Source: Levilactobacillus zymae DSM 19395 (GTDB lineage Bacteria > Bacillota > Bacilli > Lactobacillales > Lactobacillaceae). From it: DNA of 56,486 nucleotides. The stretch covers positions 1 to 56,486 of the forward strand of contig NZ_AZDW01000008.1 of NCBI RefSeq assembly GCF_001434115.1. Reading direction: 5' to 3'. Position 1 is the first letter of the stretch. Each line of letters starts with the position of its first letter. The position numbers and the translations under genes are program-made. The notes beneath the pieces were generated by a model, which searched no databases, had not been told where the DNA came from, and worked only from the letters and a program-made list of their open reading frames with translations. This document shows positions 33,358 through 41,523 of this stretch, one piece after another.

Positions 33358-33903
33358 ATGATGAAGAAAACTTTGATTAAGCAAATTGCCATGATTGGTG
33401 CGGTCGTCGTCGGCATGCTGGCATTCGGTGGGACAACGCAGGCAAGCGCTGCTAATTATCATTTCAATTCACGTACAATTACCTACCATGTAAGTGCGTC
33501 ATCAAAACGGTGGAAAAATATCTGGGCAAAAGCAATTCACAATTTTGATAATAACGGAACGATTAAATTGAAGGCTGCTTCGAAGAAAAAAGCAAAGATG
33601 CAATTAACCACTTTTTCAAATACTGGGCATTATAAGGGTGTTCTCGGTCCTATTGAGGCTTCCTTTGGTACGAATGAAAAAGTTTTCACTCACACTTATG
33701 TTAAGCTTAATTGGAAGCTTATGAATAAGTATGGATATACAAATAAGCAACGGATGTGTGTAGCGACAAATCGCATTGCAGGGGCCTTAGGTCTAAGTGA
33801 TTCATCTGCTAAGAACAGTGTATTAAATGATAATGAATGGAACTACCGGTTAACAGCTGGTGATAAACTCGCCATCGCAAAAGCATACAAAGGCGTCAAG
33901 TAA
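33358..33903 (+). CDS. Secreted matrixin-like protein lacking the zinc site
   Basis: A 181-residue exported protein. The signal peptide (KKTLIKQIAMIGAVVVGMLAFGGTTQASA) should be cut near residue 31. The mature part has the matrixin layout of small lactobacillar M10-type proteins: an early ITYHV strand, a central KMQLTTFSN region, and at 131-148 QRMCVATNRIAGALGLSD, which lines up with the HExxHxxGxxH motif. All three His and the Glu are replaced (Asn138, Arg139, Gly142, Asp148), while Gly145 and the following SVLN turn remain. So the fold is probably kept and protease activity lost. The gene is AT-rich compared with its surroundings. A single gene with AAAGGGG 7 bases before ATG. Confidence 0.7.
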   Translation: MMKKTLIKQIAMIGAVVVGMLAFGGTTQASAANYHFNSRTITYHVSASSKRWKNIWAKAIHNFDNNGTIKLKAASKKKAKMQLTTFSNTGHYKGVLGPIEASFGTNEKVFTHTYVKLNWKLMNKYGYTNKQRMCVATNRIAGALGLSDSSAKNSVLNDNEWNYRLTAGDKLAIAKAYKGVK

Positions 33904-33942
33904 TCGCGGATACAATTGAATCTTTAAAGCGAGAAATCTTAA

Positions 33943-33992
33943 CTAAAAGCGTTGTGGGACGGTCCACCAGACTAGCGGACTCAGCCACAACG
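33943..33992 (+). terminator. Terminator after the matrixin-like gene
   Basis: AAAAGCGTTGTGG pairs with CCACAACGCTTTTT; the inside also pairs (GTCC...GGAC). A closely related hairpin is at 34935-34985. Confidence 0.85.
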
Positions 33993-34007
33993 CTTTTTAA
34001 ATTCCTT

Positions 34008-34096
34008 TACAAATAGATCTTAACCAGTAACGAAAACGAACAGCCAATCATCAGGGAATAACCTGCCGTTGATGAGCCGCTCATTTTTTGCAGCTA
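34008..34096 (-). pseudogene. Remnant of a second cadD-like gene (3' end)
   Basis: On the minus strand this stretch reproduces the last 25 codons of the intact cadD-type gene (sense NERLITGG.YLLIGCSLL region and the end), with extra bases and substitutions that break the frame. Together with the related terminator in front (33911-34007) it forms a decayed copy of 34906-35073. Nothing of the gene's first 160 codons is left between it and the plus-strand gene at 34257. Confidence 0.75.
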
Positions 34097-34256
34097 TTGG
34101 GCCTCCCGTCGTCCTAATTAGGCTCAAACTGGTCGCCGCTGGGCTAGCCGGGGTTATCTTGAAATTATGATGGGTGGCTTCTGCGGGTTAACGAAATCAG
34201 ATACAATGAGTAAAGACTTAACTCGCATTATACATACAGTAGTACAGGAGGTTATC

Positions 34257-34889
34257 ATGCGTAAGGAACTTTACTTGGATCACCCGACCATTAATTGGGT
34301 GCTCGACCATTGCAAGATTTTACGACTGGGGTTAGTGGACGATGGGGAGGCATACGTGGTGCCGGTCCATTACGGCTACGAGGAAACCGCCGACGGCCAC
34401 TACCGGCTGTACGTTCACGGCACCAGGGACGGGCACAAGGGGCAGTTATTAGCGACCAACCCCACGGTCGGGTTTGAAACGGACGGCGGTCACGAACATC
34501 TGACCTACACGCCACCCAAGGAAGGGGCGTTCGGACCGGCCTTTCGTAGCGTCATGGGTCACGGTCAGGTGACCACATTGATCGACATGAACGCCAAGGC
34601 CCACGCGCTACGCGTCCTATTGCACCGCTACGTGCGCGATATTCCCGTGGCGCTTCACCCGGAAAAGTTAGCCAAGGTCGCCGTCTGGCAGATTGACGTG
34701 ACCGATATTTCGGCTCGCGTACACCACCCCACGGCGGCTTGGCAGGCGGCACTGGGATTACACGAACCGGTCTCCCGGGGGATTCACTACGGCGACCACG
34801 GGGAAGTTCTGAGTGACGATGCGGTGGCACCGGCGAATGAACCGGCAGCGGATGCGACCAGTGGCGCTTCGGTGAACGACCAGGCGTAA
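34257..34889 (+). CDS. Pyridoxamine-5'-phosphate-oxidase-like flavin-binding protein
   Basis: A 210-residue protein of the PNPOx-like split-barrel family (NimA-type). I start at ATG 34257, after CAGGAGG; the longer frame is not supported. The pattern ILRLGLVDDGEAYVVPVHYGYE followed by YRLYVHGTRDGHKGQLLATNPTVGFETDG is the usual barrel with the FMN/cofactor strand, and SVMGHGQVTTLID is the later core strand. The last 30 residues are an Ala/Asp/Pro-rich tail (AVAPANEPAADATSGASVNDQA) beyond the usual domain. Members bind FMN, F420 or haem; the substrate here is unknown. It is flanked by direct copies of the cadD 3' region. Confidence 0.85.
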   Translation: MRKELYLDHPTINWVLDHCKILRLGLVDDGEAYVVPVHYGYEETADGHYRLYVHGTRDGHKGQLLATNPTVGFETDGGHEHLTYTPPKEGAFGPAFRSVMGHGQVTTLIDMNAKAHALRVLLHRYVRDIPVALHPEKLAKVAVWQIDVTDISARVHHPTAAWQAALGLHEPVSRGIHYGDHGEVLSDDAVAPANEPAADATSGASVNDQA

Positions 34890-34934
34890 GGTGGCGGATT
34901 CCGTCAGCATTAAAGCGAACAACCTTAACTAAAA

Positions 34935-34985
34935 GCGTCGGGGAACAGTCCACCAGACTAGCGGACTGAACCACGACGCTTTTAA
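34935..34985. terminator. Terminator between convergent genes
   Basis: AAAAGCGTCG and CGACGCTTTT form the outer stem, with AGTCC/GGACT inside. It separates the PNPOx-like gene and cadD, and its sequence is a close relative of the hairpin at 33943-33992. Confidence 0.8.
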
Positions 34986-34991
34986 ATTTCC

Positions 34992-35567
34992 TTACAAATA
35001 GGACTTAACCAGTAATGAACAGCCGATCAGCAGGTACAGCCCGCCGGTGATGAGCCGTTCGTTTTTTTGCAGCCAGCGGTGGTTGGGAAAGTGGGCCAAG
35101 CCGCGGGCCACCAGGTAAAAGATCGTCAGCATGGCGTACAGGGTGACCAACAGGATGCCGACCTGGGGTGTGGTGGCCTGGGTGAACAGGGGGATGTAGA
35201 CGCTGATGTTATCGGCGCCGGTCGAAACGATTAAGAGCGCGATGGTCCAGGGTAACCGCCGGTGCGCCGAGCCGAGGTCGGCGGCCGTAGGGGGGGTGTC
35301 GGCGGGATGGCTGAACAGCGTTTTGAGCCCAATCAGGATGGGAAAAATGCCCAGGACTCCCAGAATCAGCGTTTGGGGCAGGTGGCGCAGGGGGTAGGCG
35401 CAGGCGCCGCTGATCAGCAGGAGCAGGGTGGTGCCGAGAAAGTCGCCCCAATAGATGGCGCGGCCCGCGCGTCGACCGTGCAGGCCGAAGAGGAGCGTGA
35501 GGAGAATCAAACAATCGATACTGGTGGAGGCATAGGCAACGATGCCCGTTAAAATGGTGGTTAGCAA
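34992..35567 (-). CDS. cadD: CadD-family cadmium resistance transporter
   Basis: A 191-residue membrane protein with six helices of the CadD family (LysE superfamily), which lowers cadmium uptake or exports a cation. The N terminus LTTILTGIVAYASTSIDCLILLTLLFG is the family signature, with the conserved TSID motif. The start is a TTG at 35567, 8 bases after AGAGGA; the open frame upstream would add 22 residues that do not fit the family. Its 3' end and terminator are duplicated in decayed form at 33911-34096. No ArsR/CadC-type regulator is adjacent. Confidence 0.85.
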   Translation of the reverse strand: MLTTILTGIVAYASTSIDCLILLTLLFGLHGRRAGRAIYWGDFLGTTLLLLISGACAYPLRHLPQTLILGVLGIFPILIGLKTLFSHPADTPPTAADLGSAHRRLPWTIALLIVSTGADNISVYIPLFTQATTPQVGILLVTLYAMLTIFYLVARGLAHFPNHRWLQKNERLITGGLYLLIGCSLLVKSYL

Positions 35568-35653
35568 GGTGAACGTCCTCTTTCGAAAGGGTCTCTGAGT
35601 CCTAGCGTACCATAGGACGGCCCGGTGGCTCATGAAAATTTTTTAATTAAAAG

Positions 35654-35710
35654 TTGACACGGTGTCACCTTGTGGCTATACTGATGAGTAATTAAGTGAC
35701 ACGGTGTCAC
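35654..35710 (+). promoter_or_regulatory. Promoter with two TetR operators
   Basis: TTGACA (35654-35659), 17 bases, TATACT (35677-35682). Two identical palindromes TGACACGGTGTCA lie over the -35 box (35655-35667) and just downstream of the start of transcription (35697-35709; the second is extended to GTGACACGGTGTCAC). This is a textbook arrangement for autoregulation by the TetR protein encoded next. Confidence 0.9.
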
Positions 35711-35729
35711 TATTCGAGGAGGTGGGGGC

Positions 35730-36239
35730 ATGCCAACCCCAACGTTTGACCATTTAGCCCCAGAAAAAAAGGACCGCATCACGGCGGCCCTACTGACGGA
35801 ATTTTCCCAATACGGACTCGCCGACGCCCAAGTTGCACGCATCGTGACCGCGGCGGGCATCGCCCGGGGGGCCTTTTATAAATACTTTGCCGATTTGACC
35901 GACGCCTACCAGTACCTCTACGGGGTGGCGCTTAGCGAGATTCACCAGGCGATCCCCAGTGAGGCGCGCAACGGGGACCTGATGACGGATTACCAAGCGG
36001 TGGTCCAGTTCGTCGACCAGGTCAGCAACAGTCGTTACTACCGGCTGATTCAACGGCACTTTACCCAAAATGAAAGCCTGGTTCCCGCGCCACCACTCGC
36101 GCCCGCCACGATGCCGGCAACGGCCTGGGCGGCGATGGTGTTGAGCCACGCGACCATCAAAGAAATTTTACTCGCGCCCGACCAGCAGGCCGCGGCGCTG
36201 CAGCGGTTACGAACGGCGTTGGCCGCATTAGCCAGTTAG
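35730..36239 (+). CDS. TetR-family regulator of an ABC exporter
   Basis: A 169-residue TetR repressor, first gene of an operon with an ABC permease and ATPase. The helix-turn-helix is ADAQVARIVTAAGIARGAFYKYFADLTDAYQYL (about 31-63). It has GAGGAGG before its ATG and lies 20 bases after the second of two operators, so it very probably controls its own operon. The ligand is unknown; the neighbouring pump suggests a toxic compound or antimicrobial peptide. Confidence 0.9.
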   Translation: MPTPTFDHLAPEKKDRITAALLTEFSQYGLADAQVARIVTAAGIARGAFYKYFADLTDAYQYLYGVALSEIHQAIPSEARNGDLMTDYQAVVQFVDQVSNSRYYRLIQRHFTQNESLVPAPPLAPATMPATAWAAMVLSHATIKEILLAPDQQAAALQRLRTALAALAS

Positions 36240-36248
36240 GAGGACCCC

Positions 36249-37307
36249 ATGTTTTTAGCTTTAAAGGAAATTCGCCACGAAAAGCTGCGTTACGGCTTGA
36301 TTATTGGCATGATTTTATTAATTAGTTATTTGGTCTACGTGTTGAGTGGGCTGGCCTACGGGTTGGCGCAACAAAACACCCAGGCCATCGATAGTTGGGA
36401 CGCCCAGACGGTGACTCTCGACCGCGACGCCAACGTGAGTCTGTCGCAGTCGTTGATCACCACCGCCACGGCCAATAAATTAACGTTGACCAAGCACCAG
36501 GCCTACGTGGGCCAAGCGGGCGTCGTCGCCAAGGCCAAGGGCAAGACCAACGTGTCGACCCAGTTCTTAGGCTTAGATAAAACGCAATTTATCGCCAAGA
36601 ACCTGAAGCTGACCACGGGGCATAAACCCACGACCAACCGCCAAGTCGTCGCCGATACCTCGTTACAGAATCAGGGTTACCGGGTGGGCGACCACATCAC
36701 GTTAAACTCGATCAACACCAAGTTTACGATCGTCGGCTTTACCAAGAACGCCAAACTCAACGTGGCTCCGGTGGTTTACGGGACGTTGGGCGCTTGGCGG
36801 ACGTTACGGGGCGTGGCCCCAACCATGCAGGCCAGCGCCATTGTGTCGCAAAAGTCGGGGAAGACCACCACGAGTCCGTTGAAGACCTATAGCGTTCAGG
36901 CCTTCGTGAACGAATTACCGGGGTATTCGGCCCAGAACACGACTTTTGGCTTCATGATTGGGTTCTTGATGATCATCGCCGTGGTGGTCATCGCGGTCTT
37001 CTTGTACATCCTGACCATGCAAAAACTGCCGAACTACGCGGTCTTGCGGGCCCAGGGAATCCCGGCGCGCTTTCTAGTGGGCAACACTATCAGTCAGGCC
37101 CTGGTCTTAGTGGTTAGTGGCCTAGTCTTAGGTGCATTGTTGACCTTTGCGACCATGCGGGCCTTACCGTTGGGCGTCCCCATCAGCTTTAACTTACCGC
37201 TGCTGGGCGGCGTGACCCTAGGCATCCTGTTGACCGGGGTACTGGGGGCGTTGATTCCCGTGCGGCTGATTCTCAAGGTCAATCCCGTTACCGTGATTGG
37301 AGGATAA
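36249..37307 (+). CDS. ABC transporter permease, FtsX/MacB-like (HrtB type)
   Basis: A 352-residue permease with one N-terminal helix (GLIIGMILLISYLVYVLSGLAYGLA), an extracellular MacB-like domain of about 200 residues, and three C-terminal helices ending in PVRLILKVNPVTVIGG. The layout and LALKEIRHEKLRYGLI start resemble HrtB haem exporters of lactic acid bacteria, and the regulator-ABC order matches HrtR-HrtB-HrtA in Lactococcus. Haem export is therefore a good hypothesis but not shown; other peptides or drugs are possible. It starts 9 bases after tetR, and AGGAGG overlaps the tetR stop. Confidence 0.82.
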   Translation: MFLALKEIRHEKLRYGLIIGMILLISYLVYVLSGLAYGLAQQNTQAIDSWDAQTVTLDRDANVSLSQSLITTATANKLTLTKHQAYVGQAGVVAKAKGKTNVSTQFLGLDKTQFIAKNLKLTTGHKPTTNRQVVADTSLQNQGYRVGDHITLNSINTKFTIVGFTKNAKLNVAPVVYGTLGAWRTLRGVAPTMQASAIVSQKSGKTTTSPLKTYSVQAFVNELPGYSAQNTTFGFMIGFLMIIAVVVIAVFLYILTMQKLPNYAVLRAQGIPARFLVGNTISQALVLVVSGLVLGALLTFATMRALPLGVPISFNLPLLGGVTLGILLTGVLGALIPVRLILKVNPVTVIGG

Positions 37308-37311
37308 AGGT

Positions 37312-37986
37312 ATGGCAACTTTAACATTGGAACACGTCGATAAGGTTTTTGGGCAAAAGACCAGCCGGGTCCAGGTCTTGACCGACGTTAATTTTGAAAC
37401 CACGGCCGGCGAACTGAGCCTGGTCTTGGGACCGTCCGGGGCGGGGAAGAGTACCTTTCTGACCATCGCCGGCGGCTTACAAACGCCTAGTCAGGGGAAC
37501 GTGCAGATCGACGGTCAGGCGCTGGGTCAGCTGTCGGCGCACGACCGCGACCAACTGCGATTGAACCGCATCGGGTTCATCCTCCAGGCCCACAACCTGG
37601 TGCCGTACCTGACCGTCAAGGACCAGTTTCGGCTGGTCGACAAGGTCAAGCCTAAGGGCAACCTGTCGGCGGCGGACCTGACGAAATTACTGGCGAATTT
37701 GGGCATCGACAAGGTGGTCAACCAGTACCCCGCTGAGCTTTCCGGGGGGCAAAGCCAACGGGTGGCGATTGCCCGGGCGTTGTACCAGAATCCGGCCATC
37801 ATCTTAGCCGACGAACCCACGGCGGCGTTGGACAGTGAACGGGTCAAGGTCGTGGGGGCCCTGCTCCAACGACTGGCTCGCGAACAGAACAAGGCCATCG
37901 TGGTGGTCACCCACGATTTGCGGCTCCGCGACTTCGCCGACCACGTTTACCAGTTGATGGACGGGCATTTGACTTTAGAATCGTAA
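37312..37986 (+). CDS. ABC transporter ATP-binding protein, LolD/MacB type (HrtA type)
   Basis: A 224-residue ATPase. Walker A is GPSGAGKST, signature LSGGQSQRVAIARAL, Walker B IILADEPTAALD, followed by the H-loop VTHDLRL. GGAGG lies 8 bases before ATG 37312. It pairs with the FtsX-type permease 4 bases upstream. The group exports small hydrophobic molecules, haem or peptides. A hairpin with a T run at 38039-38073 ends the operon. Confidence 0.9.
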   Translation: MATLTLEHVDKVFGQKTSRVQVLTDVNFETTAGELSLVLGPSGAGKSTFLTIAGGLQTPSQGNVQIDGQALGQLSAHDRDQLRLNRIGFILQAHNLVPYLTVKDQFRLVDKVKPKGNLSAADLTKLLANLGIDKVVNQYPAELSGGQSQRVAIARALYQNPAIILADEPTAALDSERVKVVGALLQRLAREQNKAIVVVTHDLRLRDFADHVYQLMDGHLTLES

Positions 37987-38038
37987 TGCCGGTTTGAACG
38001 GCTGACGCTGGTTCAGACAACTTGAAACTTAACGATTG

Positions 38039-38073
38039 GCGCCTGGGGCCTAGGGACCTCCCTGGGCGCTTTT
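38039..38073 (+). terminator. Terminator of the TetR-ABC operon
   Basis: GCGCC...GGG pairs with CCC...GGCGC around CCTAGGGACCT, followed by TTTT. Confidence 0.65.
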
Positions 38074-38125
38074 CGATCGCGAGCCCAATTTTGTGGTATT
38101 CTGAACCTCTAAGGAGGCGACTGAC

Positions 38126-38872
38126 GTGAAGATTATCATTGCACCGGCGAAGAAGATGGTGGTGGCGCCCGACGACTTTGCTGTGCGGGACCAGCCCGAA
38201 TACCTGGCGCAGACCCGGCAGATTCTGGCCGCCTTACGCCAATTATCGTACCCGCAGGCACAGGCGCTGTGGCACTGCAGCGATAAGTTGGCCCGGCCCA
38301 ACTACGACTGGCTGCAGCGGCTCGACTTGACCCGCGACCTGACCCCCGCGTTGATCGCCTACAGTGGGATTCAGTACCAGTACATGGCCCCCGACTTATT
38401 TACGGCCCCGGCGCTGGCTTACGTGCAAGCGAACCTGCGAATCTTGTCGGGTTTCTACGGCATCTTACGACCGTTCGACGGGGTGGTGCCCTACCGGTTG
38501 GAAATGCAGGCGAAATTGGCGGTGGCCGGCGCCAAGGACCTGTACGCCTTTTGGGGTGCGTGGCTGTACCAAGCCTTGCGGCACGAACAAGGGCCCATCG
38601 TGAACCTGGCCTCGCAGGAATACACTAAGGCCATTACGCCGTATCTGACGGCTAACGATCAACTGATCGACGTAACCTTTGGAAGCTTGGTGGGGGACCG
38701 GGTCAAGGTCAAAGCCACGCTCGCCAAGATGGCCCGCGGGGCGATGGTCCGGTACCTCGCGGAACACCAGGTCACCGACGTAGCGGGTATTCGCCAGTTC
38801 GACCACCCGGACTACCGGTTCAGCGCGGCGCGGTCGACGGCGCAGCACCTGGTCTTTCTTTATCAGAAATGA
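38126..38872 (+). CDS. yaaA: YaaA-family (UPF0246) peroxide stress protein
   Basis: A 248-residue cytoplasmic YaaA/DUF328 protein. The family signature IIIAPAKKM is at the N terminus, YSGIQYQYMAPDLF (about 79-92) and LRILSGFYGILRPFDGVVPYRLEMQ (about 107-131) follow, and FSAARSTAQHLVF ends the protein. In E. coli YaaA lowers free iron and protects DNA from peroxide; the biochemical activity is not settled. The start is GTG at 38126 with AAGGAGG 8 bases upstream. Single gene. Confidence 0.92.
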   Translation: MKIIIAPAKKMVVAPDDFAVRDQPEYLAQTRQILAALRQLSYPQAQALWHCSDKLARPNYDWLQRLDLTRDLTPALIAYSGIQYQYMAPDLFTAPALAYVQANLRILSGFYGILRPFDGVVPYRLEMQAKLAVAGAKDLYAFWGAWLYQALRHEQGPIVNLASQEYTKAITPYLTANDQLIDVTFGSLVGDRVKVKATLAKMARGAMVRYLAEHQVTDVAGIRQFDHPDYRFSAARSTAQHLVFLYQK

Positions 38873-38873
38873 A

Positions 38874-38914
38874 AAAACGACCCGCATTACCGTCATGGGT
38901 AGTGCGGGTCGTTT
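38874..38914. terminator. Bidirectional terminator
   Basis: AAAACGACCCGCA pairs with TGCGGGTCGTTTT with A and T runs on both sides, between the convergent yaaA and Bcr/CflA genes. Confidence 0.9.
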
Positions 38915-38919
38915 TGAGA

Positions 38920-40107
38920 TTAAGCGTGACGTTGTTGGAAACGCGTGAGGCCGTACGCCCCGGCGTTGCAGACGAACAGCATGATGGCCATGGCCGCGTA
39001 CGAGCTCCCGGACATCCCGGCTAACGGGGAAGCCAGGCCCCCGAAGGCGTTTTGCGCCAGACCAATCACGGCCGAAGCGCTCCCGGCGTTTTGCGCCGCT
39101 TGGTCCATGATGACGGTCACGGTCAGCGTTAGCAAAGCGCCAATCAGCATGACCATCAGTAAGACCAACCCGATGACTAGCCAGACGTTGGCCGGGAAGA
39201 GGAGTGAGACCAGTAGAACGGCGCTGACGCCCATTGCGGCTAGCAGCAGGCCGGTCAACTGTTGCCGGTTGGAATAGCGCTTGGCTAACCGGGCGGGCAG
39301 GTTGCTGCCGACCACGATACCCAGGCCGTTAAAGGCGTACAGAAGACTAAAGGTTTGTGGCGGTAGGCCGAAACCACTTTGAAAGACGAAGGTCGAGGCC
39401 GAAATGTAGCTGAACAGTCCCCCGTAGACCAGGCCGGTGGCCACGATCATGGGCCAAAAAGCCGGTTGGGTGAAGAAGTGTCCCATGGCCACGAACGAGG
39501 CCCGGTAACCGCCGGCCTGTCGTTGGTCGGTCGGTAACGTTTCGTGCAGGCCGAAGAAGACGGCCACGGCGATGGCTAACCCAATGAGCGCCAGCAAAAC
39601 GAAGATGGCTTCCCAGTCGACGTAGCGAATCATGAAGCCTCCGATGATGGGCGCGATGATGGGGAAGACCCCGTTGACGGTGTTCAGCATGGCGTAAAAC
39701 CGGGTGAGTTTCTTACCGCTGAACAGGTCACGGGCCACGGCGCGGGCAATCACCTGACCGGTCGCCCCGGCGATTCCCTGAATGAAGCGTAGCGTAATCA
39801 ACAGGGTGATCGAGTGGATGAAGGCGATGGCTAAAGAGACCAGGCCAAAGACGATAAACCCAATCACCAGGGGATGCTTGCGGCCGTGTTGGTCGGATAA
39901 CGGTCCGGCGATGAGTTGGCCTAACGCCAGGCCCACCAGACAACTGGTGATGCTCAGTTGCATCAGTGAGGCGTTGGTCATGAATTGCGTCCGCATTTGC
40001 GGTAAGGCGGGTAAGTAAAGGTCGATAGCAAGCGGACCGGTGGCACTCACGGTTCCCAATAGGAGCGTGAGCCAGATTTGCCGGCCGCGCGATAGTGAAG
40101 CGTTCAA
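38920..40107 (-). CDS. Bcr/CflA-family multidrug efflux MFS transporter
   Basis: A 395-residue 12-helix MFS drug:proton antiporter. IDLYLPALPQMRTQF in helix 1 is the Bcr/CflA hallmark and GPLSDQHGRKHPL the MFS loop 2-3 motif A. RAVARDLFSG after helix 4 also fits. I start at TTG 40107 (8 bases after AAAGGG); the GTG at 40116 overlaps that site. Substrate range is unknown (bicyclomycin, chloramphenicol and sulfonamides in relatives). Single gene. Confidence 0.9.
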   Translation of the reverse strand: MNASLSRGRQIWLTLLLGTVSATGPLAIDLYLPALPQMRTQFMTNASLMQLSITSCLVGLALGQLIAGPLSDQHGRKHPLVIGFIVFGLVSLAIAFIHSITLLITLRFIQGIAGATGQVIARAVARDLFSGKKLTRFYAMLNTVNGVFPIIAPIIGGFMIRYVDWEAIFVLLALIGLAIAVAVFFGLHETLPTDQRQAGGYRASFVAMGHFFTQPAFWPMIVATGLVYGGLFSYISASTFVFQSGFGLPPQTFSLLYAFNGLGIVVGSNLPARLAKRYSNRQQLTGLLLAAMGVSAVLLVSLLFPANVWLVIGLVLLMVMLIGALLTLTVTVIMDQAAQNAGSASAVIGLAQNAFGGLASPLAGMSGSSYAAMAIMLFVCNAGAYGLTRFQQRHA

Positions 40108-40269
40108 AGCGGTCACCCTTTCGAAGAAGTAATGGAATAGTTATGTAATTTTATGATCGTAATACGAGTTAGGTTAAAACGGGTCACCCTCCGGCGTTTA
40201 GGTTGAATATATGGGGCTACCTATGGGGGTACCTTGATGGCTTGAAACGATGATTGATTAAACGAATAG

Positions 40270-40508
40270 TATAATTAGGTAGCTGGAAGGAATTCCTTAA
40301 AGTTGCCATTGTTGCCAGTGTGAGCTGGAGGGTCAGTCAGAAATGGGCTCAGGGGTGTCGTTTGTCTTAGCTGACGTTTTTAGTCGGCTTAGACAAAGGC
40401 CGGTCTTCAAGACCTGGTCTGTGGGCTTGAAGCCGTGCCCACCCCGTTCCAGCCCATTTCTGACTGATCCGGAAGCGCTTAGTGAAGATGTTCAAGATAG
40501 ACTCTAAC
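40270..40508 (-). repeat. Structured MITE-like repeat, copy D
   Basis: An inverted-orientation copy between divergent genes. The core is 40323-40480. The end at 40490-40508 (AAGATAGACTCTAA) corresponds to the AGTCTGTCTT end of other copies; the other end is truncated or diverged before AAGTTGCCATT (40300-40310). The long arm is the best preserved: TTTGTCTTAGCTGAC and GTCGGCTTAGACAAA pair at 14 of 15 positions. Confidence 0.8.
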
Positions 40509-40771
40509 CCGCCGTAAAAATTTAGGTGATGCCGGCGGCCGTTTCAGACAGCTATTGGCTATTATCAGGGGAAACCGGGGAATTTGCAAGTTAATACTGG
40601 TCTAGTCCGGTCAGAATCTTCACAAAAAGATTAATTTCAGCTAAAAAGTGGGTATTTTACGTTGTAAATGGTAAGATTAAAGACAGTTAAACTTACTCTA
40701 ATTCGGTAGTGGCCGTTGATAATGACCGCTATTGCGTAAAATTAATTGCGAGGATTATAAGGAGCTACACT
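40509..40771 (+). other. Control region of signal peptidase I
   Basis: About 260 bases, moderately AT-rich, between repeat copy D and the signal peptidase start. It contains a TTTTAC / TAAGAT pair (40655-40677) that could be a promoter, and no convincing gene. Confidence 0.35.
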
Positions 40772-41362
40772 ATGCAGAAAACAAAGGAAGTTATGAGCTG
40801 GGTTATTCCCATTCTGATCGGGTTAGCACTGGCGTTATTGATCAAGCAGTACGTCTTCACGCGGGTCAAGGTTGACGGACCATCGATGGAGCCCAACCTG
40901 GACAACGCCGAAAAGGTCATCGCCTATAAACCGGCGAAAATCAAGCATTTGAGTGTCATCGTTTTTGACGCGTACGGGGAAGACCCGTCGGCCAAGACGC
41001 ACACCAACTACGTCAAGCGGGTGATTGGGTTACCCGGTGACAAGGTTAAGAGCGAGAACGGCTACATCTATATCAACAATAAGAAGGTCAAGCAAAGCTT
41101 CATCAGTGAAGCCGAACGGACTTCCGGAACTGGTAACTGGACGCTGGCCAGCATCTCGAAGCAAAACGGCTGGGCCAAGGGCAAGAAGGTCACCGTGGTG
41201 CCTAAGGGCAAGTACTTTGTCTTAGGGGATCACCGGAGCGTGTCTAACGACAGTCGTTACTGGGGCTTTGTGGACAAGGATAAGGTCGTTGGCGTGGTCA
41301 AAGTGCCATTCTGGACCTCAACCAAGACGAAACGGGCTAACGTTAATTCGGTAGCCTTCTGA
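40772..41362 (+). CDS. lepB: Signal peptidase I
   Basis: A 196-residue membrane-bound type I signal peptidase that removes Sec signal peptides. One N-terminal helix (VIPILIGLALALLIKQYVF, 11-29) precedes catalytic Ser38 in VDGPSMEPNL; the general base is Lys82 in YVKRVIGLPGD, and GDHRSVSNDSRYWG is box E. The start at 40772 follows AAGGAG; upstream codons in frame are not supported. It is a single gene; lactobacilli often have more than one signal peptidase. Confidence 0.95.
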   Translation: MQKTKEVMSWVIPILIGLALALLIKQYVFTRVKVDGPSMEPNLDNAEKVIAYKPAKIKHLSVIVFDAYGEDPSAKTHTNYVKRVIGLPGDKVKSENGYIYINNKKVKQSFISEAERTSGTGNWTLASISKQNGWAKGKKVTVVPKGKYFVLGDHRSVSNDSRYWGFVDKDKVVGVVKVPFWTSTKTKRANVNSVAF

Positions 41363-41367
41363 ATGCG

Positions 41368-41414
41368 AAACGTGGTGGTGCGGGAGTCGATTCCCGGGTC
41401 ACCGCGTTTTTTGG
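41368..41414 (+). terminator. Terminator of the signal peptidase gene
   Basis: ACGTGGTG...CGGGA pairs with TCCCG...CACCGCGT around GTCGAT, followed by six T. Confidence 0.75.
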
Positions 41415-41523
41415 TCTTAGGGCGGGGTCATTGCGGGCGTGAGTGGTTAAGGGGTTGCTTGACTTTTAGCCCTAATTAGTATATGCTTGCGCACGTAATT
41501 TTAACGAAGGGGGCTGGGAGACC

